The translations under genes were made by a program, and so were the position numbers. DNA of 64,000 nucleotides from a virus, in the IMG/VR virus record IMGVR_UViG_3300026257_000002, positions 1-64,000 of that record; one strand, written 5' to 3'. Every line of letters starts with the position of its first letter. Position 1 is the first letter of the stretch. The notes below the pieces were generated by a model that was not told the origin of the DNA, did not search any database, and saw only the letters and a list, made by a program, of their open reading frames with translations. Below, piece after piece: positions 20,859 to 30,517 of the stretch.

Positions 20859-22005
20859 CCTGCTTAATTCCTCCAACAATATAACTTTCATTTTCAGTTT
20901 CTTGTGGTGCTACCTGAAGACCCTTAGAGGAAATCCAATGTTCGGTCCATGGTAGTGGATTATTCTTAGCAGCAACATCATATACTGGTTTTAAACCAAT
21001 TGATTTCATGCGACGATTGGCGATCCACTCAACATACTGAGTCAGAAGTTTAGCATTCAAACCAATCATAGAACCTTCTTTAAACAGATAGTCTGCCCAG
21101 ACACGTTCTTCAGTTACCGCCGCCTCAAATGCTTGATAGACCCACTGCTCTTCTTCTTCAGCAATTCTAACCATGTCTGGGTCGTCTCCCTGACACCATT
21201 TATTAATAATGTTTTGTGTAAGAACAAGATGTTGGTTTTCATCTCTTGCGATGAGAGAGATAATTTTAGCGGATCCCTCCATAAGTTTAAGCTCTCCAAA
21301 AGCGAATGAACATGCGAACGAGACATAGAATCGAATTCCTTCAAGAATGTTGACATTGATTACAGCACGATAAAGTTTACGCTTAAGTTCATATAAATCA
21401 CATTCAGCAGCAGGAACTCCATCTAGGTTGTGTTGCCACATGTTACCACTACCATATGTCTGAGCATGATTAATGAATTCATCATATGCACCCGTAACTG
21501 TTTCGGCGCGTGATAGTATCATATCATCTTCCAAGATCGTGTCAAGCACTTCTGCTGGATCAGCGTAAACATTTTTGATGATGTAAGTATATGAACGACT
21601 ATGAATCATTTCCATAAAAGACCATGCTTCCATACATGATTCAAGTTCAGGTAACGAACAGTATGGTAAGAAAGCCATACCAGGAGCACGACCCTGAACT
21701 GAATCAAGCATAATCTGATACTTTAGATTAGAAGTAAAGATATGTTTTTGCTCTGGACGCAATGATTGATAATCACCACGATCTTTTTGCAGAGAAACCT
21801 CCTCAGGTCTCCAGAAGTATCCAAGTTGCGACTGAGTAAGTTTATCAAACACTGGATACTTAAAGTTATCATAACGTTGAACACCAAGGGGAGCACCAAA
21901 GAACATTGGTTGTTTCTTAGTATCAACATTATCCCTATTAAATACAGTCATACCACGAACTGTAGTATCTTCTTCCGATCTCACTCTAAAGTTTACATGA
22001 CTCAC
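20821..22005 (-). CDS. nrdB: Ribonucleotide reductase, small (beta) subunit, class I
   Basis: A 394-aa ferritin-like subunit carrying the radical cofactor for making deoxynucleotides. Metal-ligand motifs are visible: EAWSFMEMIHSRSY (Glu and His), and ARDENQHL (Glu and His) in the second half. The start overlaps the nrdA end by 20 bp, implying coupled translation. Acts with NrdA to supply dNTPs for phage replication. Confidence 0.96.
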   Translation of the reverse strand: MSHVNFRVRSEEDTTVRGMTVFNRDNVDTKKQPMFFGAPLGVQRYDNFKYPVFDKLTQSQLGYFWRPEEVSLQKDRGDYQSLRPEQKHIFTSNLKYQIMLDSVQGRAPGMAFLPYCSLPELESCMEAWSFMEMIHSRSYTYIIKNVYADPAEVLDTILEDDMILSRAETVTGAYDEFINHAQTYGSGNMWQHNLDGVPAAECDLYELKRKLYRAVINVNILEGIRFYVSFACSFAFGELKLMEGSAKIISLIARDENQHLVLTQNIINKWCQGDDPDMVRIAEEEEQWVYQAFEAAVTEERVWADYLFKEGSMIGLNAKLLTQYVEWIANRRMKSIGLKPVYDVAAKNNPLPWTEHWISSKGLQVAPQETENESYIVGGIKQDVKKDTFAGFQL

Positions 22006-24292
22006 AGTCTTCCTCCTCGGTGTTTTCTATACTTAAAATTAAACTTTCTAAACTCTTCTTCACATCTTCTTGATATTCATCAGTCTTAATGTCATATGTA
22101 TTCTGATAATAAGAAGTCTTCCAACCATACTTATAAGTACTGAGGAAGTCTTGTGCCATTACTGAAACTGGAACCTCATTATTATCAAACTTTTCTGGAT
22201 TATAAGACCAGTTACCACTAATTCCTTGATCGAAGAACTTTTGCATAACAGCAACAATCTTAATATATCCAGCATTGGATGCCATATCCCATAAGAGTGT
22301 GTAGTTATTCTTTAGTGTAGCATACTGAGGAACAATTTGCTTAAGAACCCCCTTCTTTGATTTTTTAACGGACAAGTATGCTCTAGGAGGTTCGATTCCG
22401 TTTGTGGCATTTGACACAACGGAACTGCTCTCCGAAGGCATTTGTGCGGACAATGTTGAGTGCCGTAAACCGTGTTCCAAGATAGATGCCCTAAGAGATT
22501 CCCAGTCATAATTGTATTCCGGTGATACTATACCATCAACATCATTCTTATATGTATCAATCGGAAGGATGCCATCTGCATACTTTGTGTGGACGAATGC
22601 CTCACAATGTCCTTTCTCCTTAGCAACTTCATTAGAAGATTTCAAAAGGAAGTATTGGAAAGCTTCAGACAAATCATGAACTACTTTCCATGCTGCTGGA
22701 TCGTCATAGTGCTCGCCATTACGAGCAAGGTAATGTGCTAAACCAATAAACCCTACTCCCAATGATCTCCTCGCCTTTGTAGAGCGTTCTGCAGCTGCTA
22801 CAGGATATTTTTGATAGTCTATTACTTCCTCTAAACTACGAACAGAAAGATCACATAGTTCTTCCATCTCAGAAAGTTTGTAAATCTTACCTATATTAAT
22901 AGCAGAAAGAATACAAAGAGCAATCTCACCATCAGAATCATCGATGTGAGTAAGTGGTTTAGTTGGAAGAGTGATCTCCTGACAGAGATTACTCATATAA
23001 ACTTTATCTTTGAATGAAGAATGTGAATTACAGTGATCTATATTCATAATATAAATCCTTCCAGTCTCTGCTCTTTCCTTAAGAAGATTAAGAATTAATT
23101 CTTGAGCATTAATTGTTGTTCTTGGGATTGACTCGTCTGACTCATATGAGCAGTATAAACTATCAAAAGAGTCGGTCCCAAAATTCTCATAAAGGTCAGG
23201 AACATTATGAGGGGAAAAAAGGGAGATGTCCTTATTTTCGATAAAACGTTCATAGAATAATTTAGAAATTTGGATAGAATAATCTAATTTGCGAACACGG
23301 TTATCTTCAGTTCCTTTATTATTCTTAAGGACAAGAATATCTTCTATTTCTTGATGCCAGATTGGGAAGTGGACAGTTGCTGATCCACCACGGATTCCAT
23401 TTTGAGTGCAGCATCTGACAGTTGACTCAAACTTTTTGAGAAAAGGGACAACACCGGTATGCTGTACTTCTCCACCTCTGATTTTACTGTTGATGCCACG
23501 GATTCTACCTGCGTTGATACCGATTCCTGCACGTTGAGCAACATACTGACCAATCGCCATGTCACTAGAAAAGATGCTATCGAGGGTGTCATCAATATCA
23601 ACAAGCACACAGCTAGCAAATTGTCGGAGAGGGGTGCGCACCCCAGCCAAGATAGGTGTGGGAACGTTGATTTTGTGCTTGCTGATTGCGTTGTAGTATC
23701 TTCTAACATAATCTAACCTCTTCTCCTGTGGATATTCTGCAAAGATCGTAGCAGCAACTAATAAGTATGCATACTGAGGAGTTTCATAAATTGTATTTAA
23801 ACTCCTATCTTGAACGAGATACTTATCAACTACTTGACGAAGACCAGCATAAGTAAACAAATAGTCACGACCATGATCTATGTATGAATGAATTTTTTCC
23901 CATTCATCATCAGAATATTTAGTCACCAATTCAGCATCATAGATGCCACGACTAATACCTTCAATCAAATGTTCCTTAAGATCAGGAAATCCATGTTGCC
24001 AATCAGGTCCAAAAACTTGCTTATAAAGACCAAACAATAATAGACGTGCTGCTACAAATTGATAGTTTGGATTATCCAAAGAGATAAGGTCACTGGCAGA
24101 ACGCACCAGAATCTCTTGAATTTTATCTGTAGTAATGCCATCATAAAATTGAATACCAGAATTCATTTCTACTTGACTCGCAGATACTCCTGCAAGATGA
24201 TCACAAGCACATTCAACCATTGAATGAATCTTTTCCAGGTTCAGTGGTTCAATATTACCACTGCGCTTAACAACTTTGATACCGTTACTCAT
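21986..24292 (-). CDS. nrdA: Ribonucleotide reductase, large (alpha) subunit, class I
   Basis: The 768-aa catalytic subunit reducing ribonucleotides. An ATP-cone-like N-terminus (GIKVVKRSGNIEPLNLEKIH) is followed by the catalytic core: QFASCVLV holds an active-site Cys, NLCQEI another, and PSESSSVVSNATNGIEPPR is the family signature. The C-terminal CESCKL supplies the thiol pair reduced by thioredoxin or glutaredoxin. The start overlaps gp61 by ATGA. Confidence 0.97.
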   Translation of the reverse strand: MSNGIKVVKRSGNIEPLNLEKIHSMVECACDHLAGVSASQVEMNSGIQFYDGITTDKIQEILVRSASDLISLDNPNYQFVAARLLLFGLYKQVFGPDWQHGFPDLKEHLIEGISRGIYDAELVTKYSDDEWEKIHSYIDHGRDYLFTYAGLRQVVDKYLVQDRSLNTIYETPQYAYLLVAATIFAEYPQEKRLDYVRRYYNAISKHKINVPTPILAGVRTPLRQFASCVLVDIDDTLDSIFSSDMAIGQYVAQRAGIGINAGRIRGINSKIRGGEVQHTGVVPFLKKFESTVRCCTQNGIRGGSATVHFPIWHQEIEDILVLKNNKGTEDNRVRKLDYSIQISKLFYERFIENKDISLFSPHNVPDLYENFGTDSFDSLYCSYESDESIPRTTINAQELILNLLKERAETGRIYIMNIDHCNSHSSFKDKVYMSNLCQEITLPTKPLTHIDDSDGEIALCILSAINIGKIYKLSEMEELCDLSVRSLEEVIDYQKYPVAAAERSTKARRSLGVGFIGLAHYLARNGEHYDDPAAWKVVHDLSEAFQYFLLKSSNEVAKEKGHCEAFVHTKYADGILPIDTYKNDVDGIVSPEYNYDWESLRASILEHGLRHSTLSAQMPSESSSVVSNATNGIEPPRAYLSVKKSKKGVLKQIVPQYATLKNNYTLLWDMASNAGYIKIVAVMQKFFDQGISGNWSYNPEKFDNNEVPVSVMAQDFLSTYKYGWKTSYYQNTYDIKTDEYQEDVKKSLESLILSIENTEEEDCESCKL

Positions 24293-25269
24293 ACTTTTTT
24301 CCAGGCGTTTAATTTAATGATTGCTTCTAGTCCTTGGTAGGTATTACATTCTACCAGATTTTGTACGTTGTGTCCAGACATCTTCATGTCATTGATATCC
24401 TTTTCAATTACGGTATTTGGCCAGATGACGATACTATTCCCAGATGAGATAAGTTTTTCATACTTGGCAACGATCTCTTTGTTGCGTGGTTCATTGTCCA
24501 AAACATAAATGAGATCACTGAACTCAGTGTCATCCAACGTAACATCAGATCCACACATGGCGATTGCATTTGATAAAAATAAGGAATCAAATGGTCCTTC
24601 GGTGACATATATTTTTTTAGTATTGTTTACTCTATCAAGTCCAAATAATTTAGGGAATGATTTATCTAAAATCGTTGTAATGTAACGAAGTTTAGTATTT
24701 TTATCTAATGACCTCCCCTGATGTCCAAACACCTTACCATCATTAGACAATAAGGGGATGACGATTCTAGATTCTTTTTGTTTATTGCTAAGTTTTGCCC
24801 AAGCATTGAAGTCTTCTGCGTAGTAAAAAATTGAGAATAAATTCTCTGGAATTTGACGTTGACTTAAGTATACTTTTGCGGGATGTTCTTTATTTAGAGT
24901 ATCTACTTTTTTAAGATCTGAGAATATATCTTTCTTAAATATTGGGGTGGGAATTTTAAAATCAGGCACTGCAGTATTAGATCCCTTGCCAGTTAGACCT
25001 TCTTTATATCTCTCCATAATATACTCATCATGAAGCATCGGAGATTGATCTTTTAAGAAATTTGTAAACGTTCTACCCATGCCACAATTATGGCATTTAA
25101 AAAAGTAATCATTACGTTTCCGATAAAAATAACCCCTAGTTTTATTACGGTGCTTCTGTGAGTCACCGCAGTAGGGGCATCTAAATGTATACAGATCTGA
25201 TTTCTTTTTAGCAAACTTTACAAGTTGAGGCGAGATAAGATTAATATACTTCGCATCAATAAAATTCAT
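24289..25269 (-). CDS. g61: DNA primase, T4 gp61 type
   Basis: A 326-aa primase laying RNA primers on the lagging strand with gp41 helicase. The N-terminal zinc finger has Cys31, Cys34, Cys59 and Cys62 (CPYC ... CHNC). The central Toprim core shows VTEGPFDSLFL and VLDNEPRN. A promoter with -35 TTGACA lies just upstream inside the previous gene, making this the first gene of the primase-nrdA-nrdB unit. Confidence 0.95.
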   Translation of the reverse strand: MNFIDAKYINLISPQLVKFAKKKSDLYTFRCPYCGDSQKHRNKTRGYFYRKRNDYFFKCHNCGMGRTFTNFLKDQSPMLHDEYIMERYKEGLTGKGSNTAVPDFKIPTPIFKKDIFSDLKKVDTLNKEHPAKVYLSQRQIPENLFSIFYYAEDFNAWAKLSNKQKESRIVIPLLSNDGKVFGHQGRSLDKNTKLRYITTILDKSFPKLFGLDRVNNTKKIYVTEGPFDSLFLSNAIAMCGSDVTLDDTEFSDLIYVLDNEPRNKEIVAKYEKLISSGNSIVIWPNTVIEKDINDMKMSGHNVQNLVECNTYQGLEAIIKLNAWKKV

Positions 25270-25288
25270 ATTATAGGGGCGAGTTGCT

Positions 25289-25675
25289 TCACCTCACTAT
25301 AGCAGGTTGCAGGTTCCCTGTCAAGGGTGCTGGCTGAGTAATATTCGCCATTATTCTCTGCCCCGGTACACTAACGAGGAAAGATATAACAGCAAGAGCA
25401 CCAAAAATACTCCACATCTTTTTTTCCATGACTCTAAGGCGATCATCAACCTTTCTGATATCCCTTTCACATCCTTGTTTGATTAGGGTTGCCTCACGAT
25501 CAAGAGCACGATGCATACTCTCAATCTTCTCAAACAAGACAGCATCTATTCTATCCTGCTTGTCAAGCTTCTCATCATGGACCGCCAACAACTGACCCAT
25601 CTTGACTGAATTGTCTTGTAGCGTTTCAACTACTTTTTCTAATCGTTCTAGTATAGCAGAATTAACGTCATCCAT
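25289..25675 (-). CDS. Coiled-coil protein with C-terminal membrane helix, 128 aa
   Basis: Residues 1-85 form a long charged helix or coiled coil; residues 87-104 (MWSIFGALAVISFLVSVPG) form a transmembrane helix; a short Pro-containing tail follows. The layout resembles XhlA-type phage membrane proteins, but no sequence motif proves this. Its 3' end holds the promoter for gp61. Confidence 0.6.
   Translation of the reverse strand: MDDVNSAILERLEKVVETLQDNSVKMGQLLAVHDEKLDKQDRIDAVLFEKIESMHRALDREATLIKQGCERDIRKVDDRLRVMEKKMWSIFGALAVISFLVSVPGQRIMANITQPAPLTGNLQPAIVR
25296..25324 (-). promoter_or_regulatory. Sigma70-like promoter for gp61-nrdA-nrdB
   Basis: Minus-strand -35 TTGACA (25319-25324), 17-bp spacer, -10 TATAGT (25296-25301), located in the last codons of the upstream gene. 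Confidence 0.85.
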
Positions 25676-25681
25676 CCAACG

Positions 25682-26425
25682 TTATACAGATGATGGGTTG
25701 AACTGCATAATCTTAAGGAAGTCTTCCACACTCTTATTCATGAGGAAACGATACTGATCCTGAACGCCAGCATCAAGTGCTTCAAATGTAGCAACCATTC
25801 TCTTAGCAACATCAGTGTTAACTCTAAGTGAACGACCATCTTTAAACTGAACGAAACCTTCTACTTCTTGATTACCATAGGTAGATTCCTGTGCCAGTTT
25901 CATGAGAGTTCCAAGAACTTCTACACCAGGAGCCTGAGTTCCTACTGATTCTGATACTTGCTTCTGAAGTGCAGTAGATTTCTTAGCAGCTTTCTTTCTG
26001 AAGTCAGACAAACGTGCCTTCATCAGAGTGTCCATCTCTTTAGTCTTATTCTGCATTTTGCCTTTGGCATCCTGCGCTTTCTTCTGAACTTCTTTCTGCT
26101 TGTTTAGTTTCTTTTGTTGGGCAATCTGTTTCTGAGCACGCTCAGTCTCTGAAGGTGAATCCTTCTTATCATCTGCCTCAACGATGTGTTGTTCTTGTGC
26201 CATTTTTTTCTTTGCCTTCTTGTCTCGGTTGGTTAAAATTCTGTTTACAAGTTTACGACCTGCTTTTGTTCTACCATCATATTTTTTCTTTTTCTTACTG
26301 GCAGGAATACCAGGAGGTTCATGTGAAGGAGGTAGTGATAGATTAGCACCGGAACCAACAGAATTTGTTGGTTCTTCCCACATTTGATATCTCGCTTGTT
26401 GTAGAAGTTTTCTAATGTTTTTCAT
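25682..26425 (-). CDS. Lys/Gln-rich phage protein, probably structural, 247 aa
   Basis: The first 60 residues are Pro/Ser-rich; the middle is extremely basic and helical (many KKAKKK and AQKQIAQQKKL phrases); the C-terminal 80 residues form a compact domain (GFVQFKDGRSLRVNTDVAKR). Similar proteins are annotated as virion or core proteins in cyanophages. The stop overlaps no other gene; the start overlaps the upstream gene end by four bases. Confidence 0.6.
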   Translation of the reverse strand: MKNIRKLLQQARYQMWEEPTNSVGSGANLSLPPSHEPPGIPASKKKKKYDGRTKAGRKLVNRILTNRDKKAKKKMAQEQHIVEADDKKDSPSETERAQKQIAQQKKLNKQKEVQKKAQDAKGKMQNKTKEMDTLMKARLSDFRKKAAKKSTALQKQVSESVGTQAPGVEVLGTLMKLAQESTYGNQEVEGFVQFKDGRSLRVNTDVAKRMVATFEALDAGVQDQYRFLMNKSVEDFLKIMQFNPSSV

Positions 26426-26784
26426 ATTTTATTTAGTTCTTCTAGACATTTATGATCTGGTTCAACATATTCCAGGTAGTTTTGTGGCATCCTATTTAAG
26501 TATATCAGAAAAGATTTGAGAACCGGCCAACAATTTCTTTCAATTTTATAAAATAGCAAAGGAACTGTAGCATCATTAAAAACATTAAAAAGAATAATCA
26601 AATGATTTAAAATTAAATGATGTTTAAGTATGTCAGAATTTATATACTTTCGCATAAGTTTTTTGACATACTTAAATCTTTTTAAATCCTCATCAAATTC
26701 TTCTTTAGTTGTGCAGTGTGGATTGTTGTAATATTTAATCGCAAAGAAGGCATAGTTGTCTTCATTCAGTTCATCAAATCTCAT
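26422..26784 (-). CDS. Hypothetical helical protein, 120 aa
   Basis: Begins MRFDELNEDNYAFFAIKYYN. It has a basic helical middle and a hydrophobic helix pair (HLILNHLIILFNVFNDATVPLLF) but no clear export signal. I recall homologues in other cyanomyoviruses close to Ig-domain virion proteins. Function unknown. Confidence 0.65.
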   Translation of the reverse strand: MRFDELNEDNYAFFAIKYYNNPHCTTKEEFDEDLKRFKYVKKLMRKYINSDILKHHLILNHLIILFNVFNDATVPLLFYKIERNCWPVLKSFLIYLNRMPQNYLEYVEPDHKCLEELNKI

Positions 26785-26791
26785 TTAATTA

Positions 26792-27583
26792 TTAGGTAAC
26801 AGTTAAGGTAGCAGCAGAGGAAACTACTTCAGCAGCACCAGAGTCGGTAGTAACTTTGACTCTGTACTGATATCCATTCTCACCTGCCTCACCAGCAGTG
26901 GTAGCAGCAGTGGTAAAGGTAGCAGCATTTGCACTAGAGATGTCATCAAAGGTTGCTCCACTATCTGTGCTGAGTTGCCATTGATACTCAAGTGTGCCCG
27001 CACCAGTAGAAACTGTAGCAGCAACTGTGAATGCTTGCGTATTAGGAGCAGCAACAGATGCACTAGCAGGTTGTGTACCAATTGTGATAACAGCAAGAGC
27101 ATCAGCAGCAATTCTATCATCAGTAAAGTCACCAGCAGTACCAGCAGCAACATTCAGGTGTGCCAAACACTCTGCTTTATGACGAGTTTCACCCTCAACA
27201 TCATAACTCTTATAGAGCCACCAACCAGGGCCCCAAATACCACGTCCTTTGTTTGTAGCAAGTGCTGCCTCAGTAGTGTCAGCAAAAATGAGTTCTCCAG
27301 GCAGACTATCACCACCTTTAATTACATAATCAGCGACTGCTTTAGGAGCAGTGCGACGAATTGCACCAGCAAGTGAATTGTCAGTAGCACCAGCATATGC
27401 TTTATGCAATTCAATTGCAGTTGTGCTGGTTACTTCTTTGACGAGGTATGATACACCGCCAAGAACAAGGATGTCTCCTACATCTACGTTATCTGCAGCG
27501 TTCTTTGTAACAGTAGCATCAGTTTGTGTGACTGCTACATTGTTAGCAAAGGTGGCGGCATCAATTTTTCCGAGAATTGCCAT
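26792..27583 (-). CDS. Virion protein with C-terminal Ig-like domain, 263 aa
   Basis: Residues about 170-263 form an Ig-like beta-sandwich: TQPASASVAAPNTQAFTVAA, then LEYQWQLSTDSGATFDDI with the typical Trp, ending YRVKVTTDSGAAEVVSSAAT. The N-terminal part is a separate virion-type domain (AILGKIDAATFANNV). Ig-like domains are common surface decorations in tailed phages. A late-type promoter box lies 35 bp upstream. Confidence 0.8.
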   Translation of the reverse strand: MAILGKIDAATFANNVAVTQTDATVTKNAADNVDVGDILVLGGVSYLVKEVTSTTAIELHKAYAGATDNSLAGAIRRTAPKAVADYVIKGGDSLPGELIFADTTEAALATNKGRGIWGPGWWLYKSYDVEGETRHKAECLAHLNVAAGTAGDFTDDRIAADALAVITIGTQPASASVAAPNTQAFTVAATVSTGAGTLEYQWQLSTDSGATFDDISSANAATFTTAATTAGEAGENGYQYRVKVTTDSGAAEVVSSAATLTVT

Positions 27584-27617
27584 TTGTCTCCCTAAAAGTT
27601 TTTTCTTAATCTTTGAT

Positions 27618-27625
27618 TATTTATA
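27618..27625 (-). promoter_or_regulatory. Late promoter TATAAATA
   Basis: Exact octamer on the minus strand, touching the T-run of the preceding terminator, 35 bp upstream of the Ig-domain virion gene. Confidence 0.75.
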
Positions 27626-27647
27626 AAAAAAGGGGAGTATACTCCCC
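27625..27647 (-). terminator. Intrinsic terminator fused to late promoter
   Basis: Perfect GGGGAGTA/TACTCCCC hairpin (27632-27647) followed by seven T on the minus strand. The last T is the first base of the TATAAATA box. Confidence 0.88.
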
Positions 27648-27674
27648 AATAAAATACCTAATTATTAACTGCTA

Positions 27675-27890
27675 TCAGTCTTCTTCGCGAGCTTTGATTG
27701 CTTTAGTAACAACCTCAAGAAGTTGATCATCCATATCAGTCTTAGTTAACTTAACTGCTTTAGCAAGAATAACAAGACAGATCTCAACCATCTTCTCACC
27801 AAGTTCTTCATTTTCTGGAATTTTATTAACAGCATCAGAAACAATTTTAGATGCAAGTGGAAGTAAAAAAGCCAACATAGTAAACCTCAT
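27675..27890 (-). CDS. Hypothetical helical protein, 71 aa
   Basis: Begins MRFTMLAFLLPLASKIVSDAV; an internal Met (MLAFLL) may be the start. Amphipathic helices alternate Lys and Leu/Val (ILAKAVKLTKTDMDDQLLEV). The weakly hydrophobic N-terminus is not a convincing signal peptide. Seen in cyanophages, from memory; function unknown. Confidence 0.65.
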   Translation of the reverse strand: MRFTMLAFLLPLASKIVSDAVNKIPENEELGEKMVEICLVILAKAVKLTKTDMDDQLLEVVTKAIKAREED

Positions 27891-27916
27891 TAGTAATGTA
27901 TACCGTATATATGTCT

Positions 27917-28741
27917 TTAATATTTTTTTATTTTCTTACTACCACTACATCCACATCCTTCATCTACCGTTTCCTCTGAATTACAGTCGGCAGTTCCATG
28001 CACAGCACACTTACTTCCTTCTTTTGAATTGTTACATTTTGCTTCTTCTAATCCCATTTCAGTTCTCCAATCAGAGAACTCTTCTTTCTTCACTGCCTTA
28101 CCAATTTCTTTACGACGTTTGGCAAGATACTTATCTGACTTATCCTTATCACCATCATTATCAATATCACCATCTTCCTTACCAACAGGATCAAGTGCTT
28201 CCATTAAATCCACCTTAGTAGAAACTTGCTTCACACCACCTTCAAATAATTTACCAGAGGAAAGTTTTGCTACCGTAGCATCCATCAGTGATGCTGAATA
28301 CTGATCTTCAACGGTCTTTTTATTTTCCACTTCTCCATAACACTCCTTTCCGGCAATACCATCAGTAGATCGTTTAATTAAAGAATCCGAATAACTATCG
28401 TTGTACATTTCTTTATGGGTACTTTTTCTTTTATTTATAGATGTGGACCACTCAGGTGTCTTATTCTTACCATATCTTTCTTTCTTCTGACCAGGAGTAA
28501 GATCCTGAAGATACTCTCTGTTCTCATCAGTGCCGAGTTCATGAACTTCACTAATATCGGAAATCCAACTCCTGAATGTTTTATGATTTTCATCTAAGCA
28601 GATGACATAGTTAGGTCCACGCCTAATAATAGTACCAACATGATCATTTCCATTACGAACTTTCATCCCCTCTGGGAAAATCTCATCATTATAATACTGT
28701 TCACGGGTGTAAACCTTTGAGTATTCTGAAAAGTTATACAT
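27917..28741 (-). CDS. Hydrophilic phage protein, possible virion or core component, 274 aa
   Basis: The N-terminus (MYNFSEYSKVYTREQYYNDE) carries a small beta domain (VGTIIRRGPNYVICLDENHK). The middle is charged and disordered; DGDIDNDGDKDKSDKYLAKR is an Asp-rich, calcium-loop-like stretch. The end is Cys-rich (CNNSKEGSKC, CGCSGSKK). I recall related cyanophage proteins annotated as structural. Confidence 0.6.
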   Translation of the reverse strand: MYNFSEYSKVYTREQYYNDEIFPEGMKVRNGNDHVGTIIRRGPNYVICLDENHKTFRSWISDISEVHELGTDENREYLQDLTPGQKKERYGKNKTPEWSTSINKRKSTHKEMYNDSYSDSLIKRSTDGIAGKECYGEVENKKTVEDQYSASLMDATVAKLSSGKLFEGGVKQVSTKVDLMEALDPVGKEDGDIDNDGDKDKSDKYLAKRRKEIGKAVKKEEFSDWRTEMGLEEAKCNNSKEGSKCAVHGTADCNSEETVDEGCGCSGSKKIKKY

Positions 28742-28763
28742 TAATAGTTAGATTCTATCTTAC

Positions 28764-28771
28764 TATTTATT
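28764..28771 (-). promoter_or_regulatory. Late-like box AATAAATA
   Basis: Minus strand, 23 bp upstream of the 274-aa gene and touching the end of the nucleotidyltransferase gene. One base from TATAAATA. Confidence 0.45.
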
Positions 28772-29333
28772 ATTTAAAATTGGCGGGAAGATTCTGTGCA
28801 ATTTCTCTCATTAAACTTCTGCAATCATTATCATTCAAAGAAGTAGGAATGCCTGATCGAAAAGTTTTAAAGTCTAACTTGTGTGCTGCTCTTCTCATTT
28901 TAGTTCCAGAGATAGTAAAAGTATCTCCATCAGCATCTCTGCTACCAGAAGATCTAATCTCAACCTTTCTGAACGAGAAGTCTTTACCATTATATTTGTG
29001 TAGGAATTGCATAGCAGAAACTCTATCAGAACCTACAAGGAATACCACCTCATCATATCCTGCCATCATAATATCCTGCAGGATAGCAACAGGATCTTTA
29101 GGACCAGAGAAGATTTTTCCTTTATGTTCAGGAAACATCTTATCCATATAATGTTTCTTCCTGTCGGGTGGAAGTGGGTTGTTACCTTTCTTATCTAAAG
29201 TCTGTGAAATATAAATGCGGTAGTCATTCCTCCCTGCTGCTTGTTTCACACCAGCAAAGTTTTCTTTATGTCCTGTGGTTGGTGGTTGAAATCTACCAAA
29301 TGTAAAGTAGCAAACCTTTCCGTCTAACGCCAT
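28770..29333 (-). CDS. Cytidylyltransferase-like nucleotidyltransferase, 187 aa
   Basis: HIGH-type Rossmann nucleotidyltransferase: FGRFQPPTTGH at 12-22 is the first motif and ISGTKMR at 141-147 the second (ISSTxxR type). The family includes NMN and phosphopantetheine adenylyltransferases and cytidylyltransferases; which substrate is used here cannot be told. Overlaps the ligase-like gene by 10 bp, suggesting joint work. Confidence 0.8.
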   Translation of the reverse strand: MALDGKVCYFTFGRFQPPTTGHKENFAGVKQAAGRNDYRIYISQTLDKKGNNPLPPDRKKHYMDKMFPEHKGKIFSGPKDPVAILQDIMMAGYDEVVFLVGSDRVSAMQFLHKYNGKDFSFRKVEIRSSGSRDADGDTFTISGTKMRRAAHKLDFKTFRSGIPTSLNDNDCRSLMREIAQNLPANFK

Positions 29334-30517
29334 TGTTTCTGTAAAGTGAAATTGTTGTACGCAAACTCAAGACGATTAACAAACTTAATCATGTCACCAT
29401 CCTTATGAAGGACATAACCCTCTGGGGTTGTGACCTTATATCCTTTATCAGTCTGAACAAATGTTCTGAACTCTTCTAAGTGATCTAGTTTATCTATAAC
29501 CATTTGTTTCACTTCCTGCATTTCTTTATATAATGCAAGCAATGCCTTGAACTTATAGACATTATTTACAAGGTAATTTTCACTCTGATAAACAAGATTA
29601 CGTTTCTTGATAAGGTTTGGAGCAGTCTTAATCCTGGCAAGTTCCTTTGTCATCTTGGCATGATAAAAATTACCCAGTGCATATAATGCTGCATCAACAT
29701 TACCAATACTACGAGCATTCTTAATCTCATCATTAAAGAACTGCTTCAGATAAGTTGAAATATGAAACTTGGCATCACCTGTACTACCACTGACATCAAC
29801 CAGTTCATCTAAAAAGTCTCCACAGATCACACACATACGCTCAATCTTGGTGATATAACTATTAAATTTTTGCATTTCTGATGATGAAAATCCAACCCTA
29901 TGCATTGGTGTATCATTCTTAACTACCAATGCTTCATTAGAACCTTCAATATCAGCACCAGCAAGTGCTTGCATTGATTGAAAATCTGTTCCTCTGTAAT
30001 GTGTATGAAAAACTATACCAATCTGAGAACGTCCTGCTGCCTGACCAATAGGATGATTTACTGGAATGCCATATGTAATAGTGTTAGGTCTGAATGTATA
30101 AAGTTGTTCTCCATTAATTGTTTCTTGCTTAAGAGTAGACTTTGTATATAAAAGATCACCCTGAAATATACCATTCATCTTCAATTTTGAAAAATACTTC
30201 AGAGAAAATTTTAATTTTTCTGCAAGGTCTCCTTCATAATATAAATCAACATCTTCTTCTGCATAACAAATTTTAGGAGTTTGGGCAAATACAGATTTAG
30301 TTCCAACAAAAAACATTCCACTGTTAGGATCTTTACCACAAATAAGTGATGGAGCACCGTCCCATTTGGTTTGCATAAAACCTTGGGACTCCTGATGACC
30401 CAGCATATTCCTTAACTCTTTCAAGAAAGAAACTGCAGCAGAACATCCTTCCGAACCATAGTTCAGCATTTCATCTTCAAGATGTTCTAGATGTTTTAGT
30501 TGGGTTACATTTGCCAT
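29324..30517 (-). CDS. Ligase-like nucleotidyltransferase, 397 aa
   Basis: Three motifs line up with the covalent nucleotidyltransferase (DNA/RNA ligase) core: KWDG at 51-54 (motif I, candidate AMP-Lys), FQGDLLY at about 118-124 (motif III) and EALVVK at 195-200 (motif IV/V region). The C-terminal half is helical and unlike standard ligases. In cyanophages such proteins are usually left as hypothetical. It is sandwiched between a cytidylyltransferase-like gene and an unknown, all overlapping. Ligase activity is inference. Confidence 0.6.
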   Translation of the reverse strand: MANVTQLKHLEHLEDEMLNYGSEGCSAAVSFLKELRNMLGHQESQGFMQTKWDGAPSLICGKDPNSGMFFVGTKSVFAQTPKICYAEEDVDLYYEGDLAEKLKFSLKYFSKLKMNGIFQGDLLYTKSTLKQETINGEQLYTFRPNTITYGIPVNHPIGQAAGRSQIGIVFHTHYRGTDFQSMQALAGADIEGSNEALVVKNDTPMHRVGFSSSEMQKFNSYITKIERMCVICGDFLDELVDVSGSTGDAKFHISTYLKQFFNDEIKNARSIGNVDAALYALGNFYHAKMTKELARIKTAPNLIKKRNLVYQSENYLVNNVYKFKALLALYKEMQEVKQMVIDKLDHLEEFRTFVQTDKGYKVTTPEGYVLHKDGDMIKFVNRLEFAYNNFTLQKQWR

